This document shows, piece after piece, positions 12,663 through 13,270 of a DNA stretch of 13,270 nucleotides. This DNA is from an uncultured Collinsella sp. Lineage in GTDB: Bacteria > Actinomycetota > Coriobacteriia > Coriobacteriales > Coriobacteriaceae. The position numbers and the translations under genes were made by a program. The first letter of the stretch is position 1. The number at the start of each line of letters is the position of its first letter. The stretch spans positions 1 to 13,270 of the forward strand of contig CAUEQX010000045.1 of the NCBI GenBank assembly GCA_959020035.1. Reading direction: 5' to 3'. Below the pieces are notes generated by a model that was given only the letters and a program-made list of their open reading frames with translations, did not search any database and was not told where the DNA came from.

Positions 12663-13270
12663 GCGAGCTCCTCTTCAAAGTTGTCGATCAGGCTGTTGCC
12701 CAGGCGGACGACGGCGGCGCGAGTGCGCTCGTCGGTGGCGGAAAGCGCGGCGTCCTCCAGCTTGGCGCGGATGAACAGGTCCTCGGCGGCGTTCTGGTCA
12801 AGGCCGCGGCAGGCGAGGTAGAACAGCTGCTCGTCGCGGACGTGACCGATCGTGGCGCCGTGGTTGCCGGCGACGTCGTCCTCGTCGCAGAGAATGACGG
12901 GAACGGTCTTGTTGTCGACGCCCTTGTTGGCCAAAAGCACCGTCTCGCGCTCGGTGCCGGTTGCACCCTTGCAGCCGTGCACGAGGTCGATGGTGCCGCG
13001 GTAGACCTTCTTGGACGTGCCGGTCAGCACGCCGTTGGCGTCGATCTCGCACTCGGTCTTGCGACCGCGATGGCGCAGCTCGTAGTTAAAGTCGCGCACC
13101 TGCTCGCGGGCGCCCAGGTAGTCAGTATCGATGGTGACCTTGGCGGTATCGCCCAGCAGGTCGCCGGCAAGGCCGGTGGCGCTGGCGCCGGCACCCAGGA
13201 CGCTGTGCTGCACGTTGACGCGCGCGCCCTCGTCCAGGAACAGGCCGGTGTCGTCGAGCGCGATCCAGCG
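12659..13270 (-). CDS. sufD: SufD/SufB family Fe-S scaffold subunit, 3' part only (probably SufD)
   Basis: The gene runs off the right edge; the C-terminal 203 residues are visible. They match the SufBD core beta-helix: an in-frame GARVNVQHSVLGAGAS, then ELRHRGRKTECEIDANGVL, SKKVYRGTIDLVHGCKGATG, ETVLLANKGVDNKTVPVILC, DDVAGNHGATIG with the conserved Asn-His, and DEQLFYLACRGLDQNAAEDL. The fragment alone cannot fully separate SufD from SufB, but its place directly before sufS favours SufD. Together with SufB and SufC it would form the complex on which clusters are built; those genes should lie further upstream, outside the window. Its TGA overlaps the sufS ATG. Confidence 0.88.
   Translation of the reverse strand, partial: RWIALDDTGLFLDEGARVNVQHSVLGAGASATGLAGDLLGDTAKVTIDTDYLGAREQVRDFNYELRHRGRKTECEIDANGVLTGTSKKVYRGTIDLVHGCKGATGTERETVLLANKGVDNKTVPVILCDEDDVAGNHGATIGHVRDEQLFYLACRGLDQNAAEDLFIRAKLEDAALSATDERTRAAVVRLGNSLIDNFEEELA

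Overview
The window looks like the chromosome of a high-GC, Collinsella-like Coriobacteriia gut bacterium. This rests on GC-rich codon usage, a SufU-type suf operon, a GGGtGRT protein paired with a NifU-like scaffold, and the style of the phage genes. The genus is inferred from recognised protein families, not from a search.

Positions 1-4324 are the right end of a prophage, read on the + strand. It opens with the end of an unrecognised gene and then a diversity-generating retroelement (DGR): a template repeat rich in AAC/AAT codons (about 229-363), a structured spacer, and a DGR-type reverse transcriptase (571-1809) ended by a strong terminator. The variable repeat and its target protein are not in the window and should lie upstream. 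Next come the last tail-region and lysis genes, tightly packed: a small hypothetical protein, XkdX, a membrane-anchored coiled-coil protein, a phi-LC3-type holin, a cysteine amidase endolysin and a 36-residue membrane peptide, followed by a terminator. The prophage ends at a 47-bp copy of the 3' end of a tRNA-Lys(CTT) gene, which I read as the attachment site.

Beyond it, on the - strand, are dinD, a single FAD-dependent fumarate reductase/L-aspartate oxidase-like flavoprotein, and a two-gene operon of a NifU-like scaffold followed by the GGGtGRT protein, with its own terminator. A + strand RAYT/Y1-type transposase-like gene follows. Its metal-binding motif is altered (HVD instead of HVH). Two inverted REP-like stem-loops with 17-nt loops lie downstream of it in a gene-free stretch of about 670 bp.

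The right edge holds the 3' end of a suf operon on the - strand (sufD partial, sufS, sufU, with overlapping genes and a terminator). SufS supplies sulfur through SufU to the SufBCD scaffold. The window therefore carries two separate Fe-S-related loci, one standard (suf) and one uncharacterised (scaffold plus GGGtGRT).
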